A stretch of DNA of 64,000 nt, taken from positions 94,039 to 158,038 of the forward strand of contig NZ_LQOW01000034.1 of the NCBI RefSeq assembly GCF_002102185.1, given 5' to 3'. Below are positions 26,598 to 35,482 of this stretch, one piece after another. The position numbers and the translations under genes were made by a program. Within the stretch, counting starts at the first letter, position 1, and every line of letters starts with the position of its first letter. Source of the DNA: Mycobacterium fragae. GTDB lineage: Bacteria > Actinomycetota > Actinomycetes > Mycobacteriales > Mycobacteriaceae. The notes beneath the pieces were generated by a model. It saw only the letters and a program-made list of their open reading frames with translations. It had not been told where the DNA came from and did no database searches.

Positions 26598-27035
26598 ATG
26601 CCACTTTCAGGGGAATACGCGCCTGGCGCGCTGGACTGGTCTCGTGAGCAGGCGGAGAAGTACATGGCCTCCGGTGGAAACGAGGGCACCGAATTACAGG
26701 GAAAGCCGGTCATCCTGCTGACCACCGTCGGCGCCAAGACCGGAAAGCTTCGCAAGACCCCGCTGATGCGGGTCGAGCACGACGGCGAGTACGCGATCGT
26801 GGCGTCGCTGGGCGGCGCACCGAAGCACCCGGTCTGGTACCACAACATCAAGAAGAACCCGCGCGTCGAGCTGCAGGACGGGACTGTCACCGGTGACTAC
26901 GAGGCCCGCGAGGTCTTCGGCGACGAGAAGGCGATCTGGTGGGAACGTGCCGTCGAGGTCTGGCCGGACTACGCCGAGTACCAGACCAAGACCGACCGGC
27001 AGATTCCGGTGTTTGTGCTGACCCCTGTGCGCTGA
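26598..27035 (+). CDS. Ddn-family F420(deazaflavin)-dependent oxidoreductase
   Basis: A 145-residue split-barrel protein of the deazaflavin-dependent nitroreductase family, orthologous to Rv1558. The ILLTTVGAKTGKLRKTPLMRVEHDGEY and GGAPKHPVWYHNIKKNP segments are the F420-binding core, in which GAKTGK and R-T-P contact the cofactor. A membrane-anchoring N-terminus is not evident. The family reduces quinones and nitroimidazoles using F420H2. It starts 20 bp after fadD11 and is followed by ilvA 27 bp later. Confidence 0.92.
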   Translation: MPLSGEYAPGALDWSREQAEKYMASGGNEGTELQGKPVILLTTVGAKTGKLRKTPLMRVEHDGEYAIVASLGGAPKHPVWYHNIKKNPRVELQDGTVTGDYEAREVFGDEKAIWWERAVEVWPDYAEYQTKTDRQIPVFVLTPVR

Positions 27036-27062
27036 ACTCGCTGCTAATGGCACCATTGACCG

Positions 27063-28343
27063 GTGTCCGCTGAACTGAGCCAAAGCGAAGGTTTCGGGCC
27101 GCAGTGCGCGGCCGACATCGACGCGGCGGCGAAGCGAATCGCCGGGGTGGTCGCCCCGACACCGCTGCAGCCGTGTGACCGGTTGTCCGCGGCGACCGGT
27201 GCCACGGTCTATCTCAAGCGCGAAGATCTACAGACGGTGCGCTCCTACAAGCTGCGCGGCGCCTACAACCTGCTGGTGCAGCTCTCCGATGAGGAGATCG
27301 CCGCCGGCGTGGTGTGCTCGTCTGCCGGCAACCACGCGCAGGGCTTCGCCTACGCCTGCCGGGTGCTGGGGATTCGCGGGCGCGTCTACGTGCCGGCCAA
27401 GACGCCCAAGCAGAAGCGTGACCGCATCCGCTACCACGGCGGTGAATTCATCGACCTGATAGTGGGCGGGTCGACCTACGATCTGGCGGCTCAAGCCGCC
27501 CTCGATGACGTGGCGCGTACCGGCGCCACGCTGGTGCCGCCGTTCGACGATCCGCGGACCATCGCCGGACAGGGCACCATCGCTGTCGAACTGCTCGACC
27601 AGCTCGACGACGAGCCGGATCTGGTGGTGGTCCCCGTCGGTGGCGGCGGGTGCATCGCCGGAATCACCACCTACCTGGCCGAGCGGACCGTCAACACCTC
27701 CGTGCTGGGCGTCGAACCGGCCGGGGCGGCGGCGATGATGGCTGCGCTGTCGGCCGGCGGGCCGGTGACCCTGGAACATGTCGACCAATTCGTCGACGGT
27801 GCGGCGGTGAACCGGGCGGGAACGCTGACCTACGCTGCGCTGGCCGCAGCCGGCGACATGGTCTCGATCACCACGGTCGACGAAGGCGCGGTGTGCACCG
27901 CGATGCTCGACCTGTATCAACACGAGGGGATCATCGCCGAGCCGGCCGGAGCCTTGGCGGTCGCGGGCGTGCTGGAGGCCGACGTCGAGCCGGGGTCCAC
28001 CGTGGTCTGCCTGGTGTCCGGCGGCAACAACGACGTCTCGCGCTATGGCGAAGTGCTGGAGCGCTCGCTGGTGCACCTCGGGCTCAAGCACTATTTCCTG
28101 GTCGACTTCCCGCAGGAGCCCGGTGCGTTGCGGCGGTTCCTCGACTCGGTCCTCGGGTCCCAGGACGACATCACCCTGTTCGAATACGTCAAACGCAACA
28201 ACCGGGAAACCGGTGAGGCCCTGGTCGGCATCGAGCTGGGCTCGGCCGCCAATCTGGACGGTCTGTTGGACCGGATGCGAGCCACCGGGATTCACTTCGA
28301 AGCCCTCGAGCCGGGCTCGCCGGCCTACCGCTATTTGCTGTAG
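27063..28343 (+). CDS. ilvA: Threonine dehydratase, biosynthetic
   Basis: Deaminates threonine to 2-oxobutanoate, the first committed step to isoleucine. The 426-residue protein has the PLP lysine in RSYKLRGAYN. SSAGNHAQGFA and the PLP-phosphate loop VPVGGGGCIAG follow. A C-terminal ACT-like regulatory domain (about 335-426, HYFLVDFPQEPGALRRF) mediates isoleucine feedback in relatives. The GTG at 27063 gives MSAELSQSEG, matching the Mtb start. Together with the ileS T-box, the window holds two isoleucine-responsive genes, although they are not adjacent. Confidence 0.95.
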   Translation: MSAELSQSEGFGPQCAADIDAAAKRIAGVVAPTPLQPCDRLSAATGATVYLKREDLQTVRSYKLRGAYNLLVQLSDEEIAAGVVCSSAGNHAQGFAYACRVLGIRGRVYVPAKTPKQKRDRIRYHGGEFIDLIVGGSTYDLAAQAALDDVARTGATLVPPFDDPRTIAGQGTIAVELLDQLDDEPDLVVVPVGGGGCIAGITTYLAERTVNTSVLGVEPAGAAAMMAALSAGGPVTLEHVDQFVDGAAVNRAGTLTYAALAAAGDMVSITTVDEGAVCTAMLDLYQHEGIIAEPAGALAVAGVLEADVEPGSTVVCLVSGGNNDVSRYGEVLERSLVHLGLKHYFLVDFPQEPGALRRFLDSVLGSQDDITLFEYVKRNNRETGEALVGIELGSAANLDGLLDRMRATGIHFEALEPGSPAYRYLL

Positions 28344-28360
28344 CCGTTGGATTTTCGATC

Positions 28361-29272
28361 ATGACAGAGTACGGATCCGGCACGCCGGGATTCGGCCTGG
28401 TCAGCGTCGGCCTGGTGATGTTTCTGGTGCTGCTGGCCGTGGTGGCAGTCTGGCTCGCTTGGCAAGGGTATGTGGCATTCCGGCTCTGGGCGCGGGTGCG
28501 CGAGGTTGCCGTGGTCCGCTGGGTAGAGACATGGGCGCGTGAGCAGATCGAAACCAGGGAATGGCCACTGGTTGGCCGGTTGTCGCCGTCCAAAGTTGCG
28601 GGTCTCGCCCTGCTCGTCGGCTTGTCTGTGGTCGTCGCGCTGGCGGTCGGCTTTACCGAGGTGCTCGAGGACGTGCTCGAAGGTGACGGCGTCGCCGGAA
28701 TCGACCAGCCGGCCACCCGGTGGCTGGCAACTCACCGTGACTTGTGGTTGACCACGACAATTCGAGTGGTCTGTGGGCCACCAGGTGTCACCGTGCTGGC
28801 TGCAGTGGCCGTCCTGACCATCGCCGCCGCCGCGCGGCGGTCTCGATCGTGGGCACCCGTGGTGTTCGGCTTGGTCGGTGGCTTCGGGATGACGCTGGTT
28901 CTCTTCACGGCCAAGGCCCTGGTGGTCCGCGACCGTCCACCCATACCTTTCGCGGTGATCAATGCGAAGGGATTTTCCTTCCCCTCCGGCCACGCCGCCG
29001 GCATCGCCGTGGGGGTGTGCCTGACGGCGTGGATGCTGACCCGTTGGCTGATCCGTTGGTGGACCGGGCGGGTGGTGGTGTGGACCGTGGCGATCGGCGT
29101 GGCCGCGGTAATGGGGTTCTCGCGCGTCTATCTGGGGGTGCATTACGTCAGCGACGTGCTCGCCGGCTGGTTGCTGGGCGCGACCTGGGCCGGCGCTGTC
29201 ATGGTGGTCGGATCGTGGTGGCTTCAGGTGACCCGGCGGCGTGATCGGGTGCGCACCACGGCAAACGAATAA
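28361..29272 (+). CDS. PAP2-family membrane phosphatase
   Basis: A 303-residue membrane protein with an N-terminal helix (about 15-38), a cytoplasmic stretch, and five further helices holding the PAP2 signature. The three motifs are K-x6-R-P in KALVVRDRP, PSGH in SFPSGHAAG, and SR-x5-H-x3-D in SRVYLGVHYVSD, so the active-site histidines and arginines are complete. It probably dephosphorylates undecaprenyl pyrophosphate or a phosphatidate-type lipid. It replaces the vapBC11 pair present here in Mtb. Its 3' end overlaps convergent treZ by 49 bp. Confidence 0.88.
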   Translation: MTEYGSGTPGFGLVSVGLVMFLVLLAVVAVWLAWQGYVAFRLWARVREVAVVRWVETWAREQIETREWPLVGRLSPSKVAGLALLVGLSVVVALAVGFTEVLEDVLEGDGVAGIDQPATRWLATHRDLWLTTTIRVVCGPPGVTVLAAVAVLTIAAAARRSRSWAPVVFGLVGGFGMTLVLFTAKALVVRDRPPIPFAVINAKGFSFPSGHAAGIAVGVCLTAWMLTRWLIRWWTGRVVVWTVAIGVAAVMGFSRVYLGVHYVSDVLAGWLLGATWAGAVMVVGSWWLQVTRRRDRVRTTANE

Positions 29273-30978
29273 CCTTCCAGCACAATGCTGTCGGCGGCGA
29301 GCATCGGCTCACCCCAGGCGAGCACCACCTCGCCGTGCACTGGCAGGGTCACCGGCTCGGTGCCCAGATTGCAGGCGACGGTAAGCCGGCCGCGGCGCAT
29401 CACGATCCAGCCCCGGTCTTCGTCATAGTCGATCGCCAGATGGTCCAGCCACGGATCGGCAAGATCAGGTTCGTTGCGCCGCAATGCGATCAGGTCCTGG
29501 TAGGCGCGGCGCAGCCGCGCGTGCTCGCCGGCGTCGGCCTCGTCCCAATCCAGCTTGGAGCGGTAAAAGGTCTGCGGGTCCTGCGGGTCGGGAATGTCGT
29601 CGGCGTCCCATCCGTGCTCGGCGAACTCCTGCTTGCGGCCCTCGGCGGTGGCCCGGGCAAGCTCCGGCTCGGGATGCGAGCTGAAAAACTGAAACGGCCT
29701 GGACGCACCCCACTCTTCGCCCATGAAAAGCATTGCCGTGTAAGGGGACCCGAATACCAGGGCGGCCTTGACCGCGAGCTGGCCATAGCTCAGGTTCTGC
29801 GACGGGCGGTCTCCGACCGCGCGGTTGCCGACCTGGTCATGCGTGCAGGTGTAGGCCAGCAGCCGGGTCGCCGGAATCCTCGAGGCGTCCAGCGGGCGGC
29901 CATGGCGCCGACGCCGAAACGACGAATAGGTTCCCGCGTGAAAGAAGCCGTTGCGCAACGTCGTTGCCAATGTCGCGAGCGACCCAAAGTCGGCATAGTA
30001 GCCCTGGCGCTCGCCGGACACCGCGGCGTGGATGGCGTGATGGATGTCGTCATCCCACTGGGCGGTCAGCCCGTATCCGCAGTCGCTGCGCGGGGTGATC
30101 AGCCGCGGGTCGTTGAGGTCGCTTTCGGCAACCAGCGACAGGCGCCGGCCGAGTTGCTCTGCCAGCGCGTCCGTTTCGGCAGCCAACTCTTCCAGGATGT
30201 GAATCGCCGTGGTGTCGACCAGCGCGTGCACGGCGTCGAGCCGCAGCCCATCGGCATGAAAGTCGCGCATCCAGCGCAGCGCACAGTCGATGATGTAGCG
30301 GCGCACCTCGTCGGACTCGGCGTCGGCGATGTTGATGCCCTCGCCCCAGGGATTGCTCGCCGACGACAGGTACGGGCCAAACCGTGGCAGGTAGTTGCCC
30401 GACGGCCCGAGGTGGTTGAACACCGCGTCGATCAACACCCCGAGACCCCGGCGATGGCAGGCGTCGACGAAGCTCACCAGCCCGTCGGGGCCGCCGTAGG
30501 GCTCGTGCACCGCGTACCACAGCACGCCGTCGTATCCCCAGCCGTGCGTGCCCGAAAACGCGTTGACCGGCATCAGCTCCACGAAGTCGACCCCGAGATC
30601 CACCAGGTTGTCGAGCTTTTCGATGGCCGAGTCGAAAGTGCCGCCCGGCGTGAACGTTCCGAGATGCAGCTCGTAGATCACCGCGCCTTCGACCGACCGG
30701 CCGGTCCAGTCCGCGTCGGTCCAAACCGCCGCCCCTGAAGCGTCTGGCGGGTCCCACAGTTGGGAGCGCTCGTGCACGCCGTCGGGCTGACGTGCCGAGC
30801 GCGGGTCCGGCAGCACGGTGGGATCGTCGTCGAGCAGGTAGCCGTAGCGGGCGTCGGGCGCGGTGTCGACGGTAAGACGCCACCACCCGTCGCTGTAGGG
30901 CGTCATCGGGTACACCGCGCCGTCGACGTCGAGGCGCACCAGTTTTGGCTTCGGCGCCCACACCGCGAATTCAGGCAT
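29224..30978 (-). CDS. treZ: Malto-oligosyltrehalose trehalohydrolase
   Basis: A 584-residue GH13 enzyme that releases trehalose from maltooligosyl-trehalose, the last step of the TreX-TreY-TreZ route. An N-terminal E-set/CBM48 domain precedes the barrel. Barrel motifs are DAVFNH, GLRLDAVHAL (nucleophile Asp), LVAESD (acid/base Glu) and YTCTHDQVGN. Its ATG at 30978 overlaps the treY stop (30971-30973), implying translational coupling. The C-terminus (RTRSRRRVT) is a few residues longer than in Mtb and runs antisense into the PAP2 gene. Confidence 0.95.
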   Translation of the reverse strand: MPEFAVWAPKPKLVRLDVDGAVYPMTPYSDGWWRLTVDTAPDARYGYLLDDDPTVLPDPRSARQPDGVHERSQLWDPPDASGAAVWTDADWTGRSVEGAVIYELHLGTFTPGGTFDSAIEKLDNLVDLGVDFVELMPVNAFSGTHGWGYDGVLWYAVHEPYGGPDGLVSFVDACHRRGLGVLIDAVFNHLGPSGNYLPRFGPYLSSASNPWGEGINIADAESDEVRRYIIDCALRWMRDFHADGLRLDAVHALVDTTAIHILEELAAETDALAEQLGRRLSLVAESDLNDPRLITPRSDCGYGLTAQWDDDIHHAIHAAVSGERQGYYADFGSLATLATTLRNGFFHAGTYSSFRRRRHGRPLDASRIPATRLLAYTCTHDQVGNRAVGDRPSQNLSYGQLAVKAALVFGSPYTAMLFMGEEWGASRPFQFFSSHPEPELARATAEGRKQEFAEHGWDADDIPDPQDPQTFYRSKLDWDEADAGEHARLRRAYQDLIALRRNEPDLADPWLDHLAIDYDEDRGWIVMRRGRLTVACNLGTEPVTLPVHGEVVLAWGEPMLAADSIVLEGYSFAVVRTRSRRRVT

Positions 30979-33268
30979 CGGCACGTTCCAGCAACACGAC
31001 GGGCAGCTGGGCGAACAAGTCTGCGGCGGCGGTCTTTCCGCTGTGCACCGTCCCGGTCAACGCGTCGGTCCACGCGCCGGCGGGCAGCGGCAACGTGGTG
31101 TCGCTCCAGCCGCTGTCGGTCAGGTGCACCGTCCAGCGGGTGACCGCGACCACGATGTCGTCGCCGCGCAGGAACGCCACCACATGGTCGGCAGCGTCCC
31201 CGGCGGCGAGTACCGGACGGTAACCGCCGTGCAGAAAGGTGTCCGGGTGCGCACGTCGGAGCCGCAGCGCCGCCGCGACTACCCGGATCTTGGGGTGGCG
31301 CAACGACTTCAAGTGCTGCTTAAGCGCGGTGTAGTCGACCGGCCGTCGGTTGTCCGGGTCGACCAGGCTGTCGTTCCACAGCTCGGTGCCCTGATAGATG
31401 TCCGGGATGCCGGGGACGGTCAATGCGAGCAGCTTCTGGCCCAGTGCGTCGTTCTCGGCGTGCGAATTGAGCTGGGCCACCAGGCTGGTCAGCTCGCGGG
31501 CCGCCGGCCCGTCCAGCACACCGTCGAGCCAGGCATGCACCGCCTCCTCGAAGTCGGTGTCGGGGTCATGCCAGGAGGTGTGCGAGGCCGCTTCCCGGAT
31601 CGCCTTCTCAGCGTAGGCATGCAGGCGGGCGCGCAGCTCATCGGTCACTTCGCCGTCGGTCGGCCATATCCCGAAGATGTTCTGCCACAGAAACAATCCG
31701 GTCGCCGGGTCGGGGGAGGGGGCGGTGGTTTCCCAACGGGCGACGAACTCGGTCCACAGCGACGGCACCTGTGAGAGCACGCCGATGCGCGCGCGGACGT
31801 CCTCGCCGCGTTTGGTGTCATGGGTGGAGAGCGTCGCCATGCTCTGCGGCCAGCGCCGGGACCGGGCCGCCGCGCTGTGGTGGAACTCCGCGGCGCCCAC
31901 GCCGAATCGCTGCGGGTCGCCGCCGACCTCGTTCAGCGACACCAGTCGGGCGTCGCGGTAGAACAGGCAGTCCTCGATGGCCTTGGCGGTCACCGCACCG
32001 GATAGCTGCTGCAACCGCACCGCGGCTTCGGTCGCGTCACCGATGGCGGCGGCGATCAGCTGCAGCGGCGGACCTAATTCCGGTGCGGCGGATTCGGTTT
32101 CAGCCAGCGCGGTGGACAGCGCCGCGGCCAGGCCGGGGTAATCGCTGCGATACACGTCGACGTGGCCGAGCAGTGCCGCCACCGCCCGGGGTAGCAGCGG
32201 GTGGTCCGCACCGGTCGCCGCCACGATGCACCGGCGCAGCCTGGCCAGCTCGCTGGCCAAGGTGTCGGTGGCCGCGACAGCTTTCAGTTCACGCACCAGC
32301 TCCGGCATGGCCCGGTAGTCGACGCCGGCGGACTCGACCAACGCGGTCAAGGCCTGCGCACCGGCCGGGTCGACGAAAACACCGCCGATCTCCCGCAATA
32401 CGTCATACCCGGTGGTGCCGGCTACCGGCAGCGTCGGCTCCAACGCCTCGTCGGCGGCCAGGATCTTCTCGACCACGATCCAGGCGTCCGGCCCGAGCAG
32501 CTCCCGCAGCCAGGTCAGATAACCACTCGGGTTGGACAACCCGTCGGGGTGGTCGATGCGCACCCCGTCGACCACTCCCTCGCGGAACCAACGGGCCACC
32601 TCGGCGTGCCACGCCTCGAACACCGCGCGGTCTTCCTGGCGCAGTGCGGCCAGAGACGTGATCGAGAAGAACCGGCGATAGCCGCAGATCCCGCTGCGCC
32701 AGCCCACCAACCGGTAGTGCTGGCGGTCATGCACCTGCTGACCGCTGCCCCCGCCGGTACCCGGGGCGATCGGAAACTGCAGGTCGCCGAGCCGCAGCCG
32801 GTCGCCGTCCACAGTCAGGTCGGCGGCGTCGTCGTCAGAACCCAACATCGGCAAGATGATTCGGCCGTCGCCGAGCTCCCAGTCGATATCGAAGTACGAG
32901 GCGTATCTCGATGATCGACCGTGCCGCAGCACATCCCACCACCACGGGTTCTGCTCCGGCTTGTCGATGCCCATGTGGTTGGGGACGATGTCCACGATCA
33001 AACTCATGCCGCGTGCGTGCGCCGCTGCCGACAGCCGCGCCAAACCGTCGGCCCCACCCAGCTCGGCGGAAACCGTGGTCGGGTCGGTGACGTCATAGCC
33101 GTGTGCCGACCCGACCACGGCTGTCATGATCGGCGACAGGTACAGATGCGATACCCCGAGCTCGTCGAGATAGTCCAGCAGGTTCTCAGCGTCGGCGAAG
33201 GTGAACGCGAAGCCGCTCGATGCGCCCCGCAGCTGCAACCGGTAGGTCGACAGTACCGGAAAAGCCAT
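30971..33268 (-). CDS. treY: Maltooligosyl trehalose synthase
   Basis: A 765-residue GH13 intramolecular transglucosylase that converts the reducing-end alpha-1,4 bond to the alpha,alpha-1,1 trehalose bond. Motifs include VSHLYLSPIM, HGYDVTDP, DIVPNHMGID, GVRIDHPDGLSNP (nucleophile Asp), WIVVEKILAADE (Glu) and STHDTKRGEDVRARI. The length is the same as I recall for Mtb. It sits 3 bp downstream of treX and overlaps treZ, so the three form one operon reading leftward. Confidence 0.96.
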   Translation of the reverse strand: MAFPVLSTYRLQLRGASSGFAFTFADAENLLDYLDELGVSHLYLSPIMTAVVGSAHGYDVTDPTTVSAELGGADGLARLSAAAHARGMSLIVDIVPNHMGIDKPEQNPWWWDVLRHGRSSRYASYFDIDWELGDGRIILPMLGSDDDAADLTVDGDRLRLGDLQFPIAPGTGGGSGQQVHDRQHYRLVGWRSGICGYRRFFSITSLAALRQEDRAVFEAWHAEVARWFREGVVDGVRIDHPDGLSNPSGYLTWLRELLGPDAWIVVEKILAADEALEPTLPVAGTTGYDVLREIGGVFVDPAGAQALTALVESAGVDYRAMPELVRELKAVAATDTLASELARLRRCIVAATGADHPLLPRAVAALLGHVDVYRSDYPGLAAALSTALAETESAAPELGPPLQLIAAAIGDATEAAVRLQQLSGAVTAKAIEDCLFYRDARLVSLNEVGGDPQRFGVGAAEFHHSAAARSRRWPQSMATLSTHDTKRGEDVRARIGVLSQVPSLWTEFVARWETTAPSPDPATGLFLWQNIFGIWPTDGEVTDELRARLHAYAEKAIREAASHTSWHDPDTDFEEAVHAWLDGVLDGPAARELTSLVAQLNSHAENDALGQKLLALTVPGIPDIYQGTELWNDSLVDPDNRRPVDYTALKQHLKSLRHPKIRVVAAALRLRRAHPDTFLHGGYRPVLAAGDAADHVVAFLRGDDIVVAVTRWTVHLTDSGWSDTTLPLPAGAWTDALTGTVHSGKTAAADLFAQLPVVLLERADA

Positions 33269-33271
33269 GCG

Positions 33272-35440
33272 TCACAGGGTCTTACGGAAGACCAGCAGCG
33301 CGCGTCCGGGTAACGAGATCTCGTCGCCGTCGGTCACCACCAGCTTGACCGCGCCGGTGGGATCGGTGGTGTCCAGCTCTGCGGTCCACTCCTGCGCGTA
33401 GTCGTCGTGGGGGATGACGAAGTCCACCACATGGTCGTGGGCGTTGAAGCACAGCAGAAACGAATCGTCGACCACCCGCTCGCCGCGGCGGTCGGGTTCG
33501 GGCAGTGCGTCGCCGTTGAGGAACACCGCGATGCTTTTGCCGAAGTCGCTGTCCCAGTCTTCGGGTGTCATTTCCTGGCCGGCCGGCGTGAGCCAGGCGA
33601 TGTCACGGACCTCATCGCCGCGGCGGATTGGCTGACCCGCGAAGAACCGACGGCGCCGAAACACCGCGTGCTCGGTGCGCAGGCCGGTGACCTTGCGGGT
33701 GAAGGCCAGTAGATCGGCATTCTTGTCGGCCAGTGACCAATCCATCCAGGACAATTCGGAGTCCTGGCAGTAGACGTTGTTGTTGCCCTGTTGGGTGCGG
33801 CCCATCTCGTCGCCGTGCGCGATCATCGGTGTGCCCTGCGAGAGCATCAACGTGGCCATGATGTTGCGCATCTGGCGCGCGCGCAGTGCCAGGACGTCGG
33901 GGTCGTCGGTGGGGCCTTCGACGCCGCAGTTCCACGACCTGTTGTAGCTTTCCCCGTCGCGGTTGTCTTCCCCGTTGGCCTCGTTGTGTTTTTCGTTGTA
34001 GGACACCAGATCATGCAGCGTGAAGCCGTCGTGGGCGACGACGAAGTTGATGCTTGCGCTGGGCCGCCGACCGGTCGCCTCGTAGAGGTCCGACGATCCG
34101 GTCAGCCGGGAGGCGAACTCGCCCAGGGTTGCGGGCTCGCCCCGCCAATAGTCACGCACGGTGTCGCGATACTTCCCGTTCCACTCGGTCCACAAACCTG
34201 GGAAGTTGCCGACCTGGTAGCCGCCTTCGCCGACGTCCCACGGCTCGGCGATCAGCTTGACCTGACTGACCACCGGATCCTGCTGCACCAGATCGAAGAA
34301 CGCCGAGAGCCGGTCGACGTCGTAGAACTCGCGGGCCAGCGTCGAGGCGAGGTCGAAGCGAAACCCGTCGACGTGCATTTCGGTCACCCAATACCGCAGC
34401 GAATCCATGATCAGCTGCAGCGTGTGCGGGTGGCGGGCGTTGAGGCTGTTGCCGGTGCCGGTGAAATCCTTGTAGAACCTCAGGTCGTCGTCTTCGAGCC
34501 GGTAGTAGGCGGTGTTGTCGATGCCGCGGAAGTTGATCGTCGGACCGAGATGGTTTCCTTCGGCGGTGTGGTTGTAGACGACGTCCAAGATCACCTCGAT
34601 GTCCGCTTCGTGGAAGGTACGGACCATCGTCTTGAATTCGGCCACCGCGGCGCCGGCCTGCCGGTTGGCCGCGTACTCGTTGTGCGGGGCGAAGAACCCG
34701 AAGGTGTTGTAACCCCAGTAGTTTCGTAAGCCCATCTCAAGCAGCCGGTTGTCGTGCATGAACTGGTGTACCGGCATCAGTTCGATCGCGGTGACGTTCA
34801 GCGACTTGAGGTGGTCGATGATCGCCGGGTGAGCCAGCCCGGCGTAGGTGCCGCGCAGCTCTTCGGGGATGCCGGGATGGGTCTGCGTCATGCCCTTGAC
34901 GTGGGCCTCGTAGATGATCGTCTCGTGGTAGGGCGTGCGAGGCGACCGGTCGGTCGCCCAGTCGAAGTACGGGTTGATCACCACGCTGGTCATGGTGTGC
35001 CCGAGCGAGTCGACCATCGGCGGCGTGCCGGTCTCGGCGGCATCCTTGGCCGCGGCGGCCATGTCATAGGAGAAGAGCGCCTGGCCGAACTTGAACTCGC
35101 CGTCAAACGCCTTGCCGTACGGGTCGAGGAGCAGCTTGCTCGGGTCGCATCGATGCCCGGCCGCAGGGTCGAAGGGCCCGTGCACCCGAAAGCCGTAGCG
35201 CTGCCCGGGGCTGACGGTCGGCAGGTAGGCATGCCACACGTAGCCGTCGACCTCGTCGAGGGCCACCCGGGTCTCCTCGCCGTTGTCGTCGATCAGGCAC
35301 AGTTCCACCTTCTCGGCGATCTCGGAGAACAGCGCGAAGTTCGTCCCGCCGCCGTCGTAGGTGGCGCCCAGCGGATAGCTGCTGCCCGGCCACACGGTGC
35401 TCAGCGCGGGCGACGTCTCGGTCGGTTGTATCGGCGGCAT
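33272..35440 (-). CDS. treX: Glycogen debranching enzyme (TreX/GlgX type)
   Basis: A 722-residue GH13 isoamylase-type enzyme that removes alpha-1,6 branches and supplies linear maltodextrins to TreY. A CBM48 N-terminal domain (SSYPLGATYDGGGTNFALFS) leads into the barrel, which has DVVYNHTAEG, DGFRFDLASTL (nucleophile Asp), KLIAEPWDVGEGGYQ (acid/base Glu) and NFVVAHDGFTLHD. It is the first gene of the trehalose operon. The ATG is at 35440, and the upstream acyltransferase gene ends 42 bp earlier on the same strand. Confidence 0.96.
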   Translation of the reverse strand: MPPIQPTETSPALSTVWPGSSYPLGATYDGGGTNFALFSEIAEKVELCLIDDNGEETRVALDEVDGYVWHAYLPTVSPGQRYGFRVHGPFDPAAGHRCDPSKLLLDPYGKAFDGEFKFGQALFSYDMAAAAKDAAETGTPPMVDSLGHTMTSVVINPYFDWATDRSPRTPYHETIIYEAHVKGMTQTHPGIPEELRGTYAGLAHPAIIDHLKSLNVTAIELMPVHQFMHDNRLLEMGLRNYWGYNTFGFFAPHNEYAANRQAGAAVAEFKTMVRTFHEADIEVILDVVYNHTAEGNHLGPTINFRGIDNTAYYRLEDDDLRFYKDFTGTGNSLNARHPHTLQLIMDSLRYWVTEMHVDGFRFDLASTLAREFYDVDRLSAFFDLVQQDPVVSQVKLIAEPWDVGEGGYQVGNFPGLWTEWNGKYRDTVRDYWRGEPATLGEFASRLTGSSDLYEATGRRPSASINFVVAHDGFTLHDLVSYNEKHNEANGEDNRDGESYNRSWNCGVEGPTDDPDVLALRARQMRNIMATLMLSQGTPMIAHGDEMGRTQQGNNNVYCQDSELSWMDWSLADKNADLLAFTRKVTGLRTEHAVFRRRRFFAGQPIRRGDEVRDIAWLTPAGQEMTPEDWDSDFGKSIAVFLNGDALPEPDRRGERVVDDSFLLCFNAHDHVVDFVIPHDDYAQEWTAELDTTDPTGAVKLVVTDGDEISLPGRALLVFRKTL

Positions 35441-35482
35441 AGCTTCGACCTTATCGGCGTCCGGCGGGTGCCGCTTCGAGGA

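Noticed and set aside
29335..30738. A 467-codon open frame antisense to treZ
   Set aside because: Every motif in the region belongs to TreZ on the other strand. The antisense product is an Arg/Gly/Val-rich shadow.
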